NCBI RefSeq assembly: GCF_027486195.1
Contig: NZ_JAIXPP010000001.1
Location: 1 to 64,000 of the forward strand
Source of the DNA: Novosphingobium sp.
GTDB lineage: Bacteria; Pseudomonadota; Alphaproteobacteria; Sphingomonadales; Sphingomonadaceae
Direction: 5' to 3'
DNA length: 64,000 bases
The translations under genes were made by a program, and so were the position numbers. The notes under the pieces are model-generated. The model was not told the DNA's origin. It saw nothing but the letters and a program-made list of their open reading frames with translations, and did no database searches. Shown piece after piece: positions 61,922-64,000 of the stretch; position 1 is the stretch's first letter, and the number at the start of each line of letters is the position of its first letter.

Positions 61922-62788
61922 TCAGCCGTGCGGGTAGAGCTTGGGGAAATCGGGGTGACGGAACCGGTCGCCCGGAACCAGCCCCTCGTAAAACTCGCTG
62001 ACATCGCGCGAGCCGGATTCCTGCCGGTTGAAACCGACGGCCGATTCCTTGCTGACCCCCGGCCGAGCCACGAAGTTGCAATCGTCGCCGAAGAACCGGA
62101 GCGAGATCGTGCGCCGCTCGCCGTGCGCTTCGGTATGCCCGCCGCCGTGCAGCGTGCTGGGGTGAAACACGAGCGCATCGCCGGGTTCGAACGGCCATGA
62201 CACGATATCGAACCGCTCCCGGTCCGCCTCGATATCCGGCAGCCGGGGCATCTCGCCCACATCATAGAGCGGGGCGGTATCATCATCGCCGGTGAAGGCC
62301 GAGCCATTGTAGAGCCGCCCCCGGTGCGATCCGCGCACGAATTCCAGCGCCTGCGAGGGCGGCACGGGATCGAGGCTGATCCACAGGACCGACATGTCCG
62401 CGCCATCCACGGGGAAGTACGACGTATCCTGATGCCAGGGCGTGCGGCGGCTCGCGCCCTTCTTGTGGAAGACCTGCTCGAAGAAGAACCACACGTTCTC
62501 GCAGCCCCAGAGCCGCGCCATCACCTCGCCGAGCCCTGCCTTGCGCAGCAGCGGATCATAGTGCGGCCAGCTCAGCGTGTTGAACAGGTCCTGATAGAAC
62601 ACCGTGCCGTCCTGCGGGAACAGCTGCTGGGCGGCCGGGCTGGGGTTGGCGAGGCTCCATTCGAAGCCCTGGCGCGCCAGTTCCAGCATTTCGGCATCGA
62701 ACAGCCCGGGCAGGTAGACCACGCCATCCTCGCGGTAGCGCTGCATCAAGGTGTCGGCGTCCCCGGCCTCGGCGGTCATCACGGTCAT
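61922..62788 (-). CDS. phytanoyl-CoA dioxygenase (PhyH) family oxygenase
   Basis: A 288-residue Fe(II)/2-oxoglutarate dioxygenase. It starts with the PhyH pattern RYREDGVVYLPGLFDAEMLE. Iron ligands are HQDTSYF (His-x-Asp) and the distal histidine in STLHGGGHTEAH, and the oxoglutarate arginine is in ERRTISLRFFGDD. It hydroxylates an unactivated carbon on a substrate that may be an acyl-CoA or free small molecule. The ATG at 62788 with AAGGA nine bases before it is used; an ATG at 62779 is also possible. It follows the ThuA-like gene by 34 bases, so it is in the same operon. Confidence 0.9.
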   Translation of the reverse strand: MTVMTAEAGDADTLMQRYREDGVVYLPGLFDAEMLELARQGFEWSLANPSPAAQQLFPQDGTVFYQDLFNTLSWPHYDPLLRKAGLGEVMARLWGCENVWFFFEQVFHKKGASRRTPWHQDTSYFPVDGADMSVLWISLDPVPPSQALEFVRGSHRGRLYNGSAFTGDDDTAPLYDVGEMPRLPDIEADRERFDIVSWPFEPGDALVFHPSTLHGGGHTEAHGERRTISLRFFGDDCNFVARPGVSKESAVGFNRQESGSRDVSEFYEGLVPGDRFRHPDFPKLYPHG

Positions 62789-62822
62789 GGCTAGGCTTCC
62801 TTGAAGGGGGAGATGGGCGCGA

Positions 62823-63602
62823 TCAGCGCGCTTCGGCCAGCCAGGCGATGCAGCGGCGGAGCAGTTCCTGAAACGCGGCTTCGTCCCAAGGGCCGCGCAC
62901 GACCGGCGCTTCATCCATCAAGGGCCGCGCATCAAAGCGGCCGCAGGCATGGCCAAGCGGGCTGTAGGCCACCTCGCCGCCGCCGAAGCTACGGACATAG
63001 AGCTGCGGGCGCGGCGGATCATCGTCCCACTGCCCCAGCAGGTAGCCGGGCGCCTCGCCCTTGTAGCGCGCGGTCAGCAAGGTGCGGTAGTTGCACAGGG
63101 GCGCCGCGATATAGGGCTCGTCGGTCACGGTGAAATCATCGAGCCCGCGCGTGATCGGGTGATCCGGATCCTCGACATGGATATGCATGGTCTGCGCCGA
63201 AAGATGCGCGACGAAGCGGCTCCCGAGGAGTTCCATGAAGGCCGGTGCCACGGTTTCCGCCGTCGGCTTCACGAGCCCGGGAATGCGCACGCCGCTGGCG
63301 ACGATTTCCGGCCCGTCGGTAAATTCGAGACCGGCGTTCGCGCCATGCAGCGCAAGCAGCCGGCCGCCCGCCGCGACAAAATCGGCGAGCGCCTGCGCCT
63401 CGCTTTCCGAAGGCATGAGATCGCAGGTGTAGAGCACCACGGCGGCAAAGCCCGCAAGATCGCCCACATCGCGGAAATCCGCAGCGCAGCGGACCCGGAT
63501 GCGATCATCCTCGGCCATGAGGTTCAGCAGCACCAGCCGGGCAAGATCGAAATCGTGGTACTTGCCCCCCGAAATGAGGTGGATGCGGACGGGGTCGCTC
63601 AT
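62823..63602 (-). CDS. ThuA-domain (glutamine-amidotransferase-like) protein
   Basis: A 259-residue protein of the ThuA family. RIHLISGGKYHDFDLARLVLL, the aspartate/acid region VVLYTCDLMPSESEAQAL, GGRLLALHGANAGLEF, and DPDHPITRGLDDFTVTDEPY are all family traits. ThuA was linked to trehalose use in rhizobia, and many members are tied to sugar or glycoside catabolism; the chemistry is poorly known. Its start overlaps the stop of the upstream VOC-like gene (ATGA). Part of an operon with PhyH. Substrate unknown. Confidence 0.85.
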   Translation of the reverse strand: MSDPVRIHLISGGKYHDFDLARLVLLNLMAEDDRIRVRCAADFRDVGDLAGFAAVVLYTCDLMPSESEAQALADFVAAGGRLLALHGANAGLEFTDGPEIVASGVRIPGLVKPTAETVAPAFMELLGSRFVAHLSAQTMHIHVEDPDHPITRGLDDFTVTDEPYIAAPLCNYRTLLTARYKGEAPGYLLGQWDDDPPRPQLYVRSFGGGEVAYSPLGHACGRFDARPLMDEAPVVRGPWDEAAFQELLRRCIAWLAEAR

Positions 63603-64000
63603 GCGGCGCTCTCCAGGGGAATGAGGAAGGGGGCGCCGCCATCCCACCGCGCGGCGGCGCGCTCGGAGAGATCGAAGAAGGCACGGGTTGCCGCGCAATC
63701 GGTGATCAGCTCGATGTGAAGGCCCAGCGCGGTGCGGCAATCATAGTAGCGCAGCTCGACCTCCTCGTTCAGCTTGCCGGTCGAAACCGGCGGTCCGGCA
63801 TCGAGCGCAGCGCCCGCGCGGTCGAGATCGGTGACAAGGAACGCATGGTGGTGCGACTTGCACGCGCCGGCGGGCAGCGGCCCATCACCATAGACGCTGG
63901 GCCAGGGCCCATGGGGCTGGATCAGCTCGATCATCTTGTCGCCCAGCTGGCCGAAGGCGATGTCGAGCGTGAGCGCCTGCGGTTCGCCGTGGAAAGTCCA
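63599..64000 (-). CDS. VOC-superfamily (glyoxalase-like) protein, cut by the window end
   Basis: The coding frame is open through the last base (64000) on the minus strand; 133 codons are visible. Upstream of the internal ATG at 63934 it continues as TFHGEPQALTLDIAFGQLGDK. The conserved half-domain SHHHAFLVTDLDRAGAALDA, then RYYDCRTALGLHIELIT with an acidic metal ligand, marks the vicinal-oxygen-chelate fold used by dioxygenases, isomerases and glyoxalases. The start codon lies outside the window, so the track start at 63934 is too late. It is the upstream member of the ThuA/PhyH operon. Confidence 0.8.
   Translation of the reverse strand, partial: WTFHGEPQALTLDIAFGQLGDKMIELIQPHGPWPSVYGDGPLPAGACKSHHHAFLVTDLDRAGAALDAGPPVSTGKLNEEVELRYYDCRTALGLHIELITDCAATRAFFDLSERAAARWDGGAPFLIPLESAA

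Noticed and set aside
1-64000. CRISPR array, tRNA, rRNA, integrase or phage genes
   Set aside because: No evenly spaced repeats, cloverleaf sequences or recognisable mobile-element proteins were found while reading both strands.

Overview
The window looks like a chromosomal segment of a sphingomonad (Alphaproteobacteria, Sphingomonadales; Novosphingobium or a close relative is my best guess). The reasons are the high GC with strong codon bias, the many TonB, PQQ and CoA-ligase catabolic genes, several short palindromic intergenic repeats, and family-level resemblance of many proteins. No rRNA, tRNA, CRISPR array, transposase or phage gene was found. The species assignment is inference.

Layout. 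0-2 kb: a secreted cyanophycinase-like S51 peptidase and the remains of a purple acid phosphatase gene. 2-9.4 kb: a tightly overlapping five-gene operon (OmpR-type regulator, sensor kinase, outer-membrane channel, periplasmic adaptor, RND pump). 9.6-14.8 kb: a methyltransferase-fold/spermidine-synthase-like protein, DUF6481, a cytochrome c lipoprotein, a polytopic membrane protein and MetY. 14.9-24.3 kb, minus strand: an amidohydrolase/thioesterase/MAPEG/gamma-glutamyltransferase operon, then an HscC-type Hsp70 with its J-like partner and a membrane glycosyltransferase. 24.4-33.5 kb: cytochrome b561, a second amidohydrolase, an Old-Yellow-Enzyme homologue, an FAD oxidoreductase coupled to a penicillin-acylase-like hydrolase, an EthD protein, and Lrp and TetR regulators.

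33.5-44 kb is a sugar locus. It contains a two-subunit C-glycoside-deglycosidase-like enzyme, a xylonate/arabonate-type dehydratase, a GguC/AraD1-type fumarylacetoacetase-fold protein, xylulokinase, xylose isomerase, and GntR and LacI regulators. Between the intact genes lie remains of aldose 1-epimerase, a FucP-type sugar symporter and a Gfo/Idh/MocA dehydrogenase. The isomerase branch (xylA, xylB) is complete, while the oxidative branch has lost its front end.

44.3-64 kb is a large accessory catabolic region: a histone-deacetylase-like amidohydrolase, a Baeyer-Villiger-type flavin monooxygenase, an AraC regulator, an HSL-type esterase, a TonB receptor, two acyl-CoA ligases, a FabL-like reductase, an EthD protein, a P450, an SCP2-type thiolase, a TetR regulator, a PQQ quinohemoprotein alcohol dehydrogenase and a PhyH/ThuA/VOC operon cut by the window end. 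Together they suggest import and oxidative, CoA-dependent breakdown of a hydrophobic, probably cyclic or branched compound. The substrate cannot be read from the sequence.
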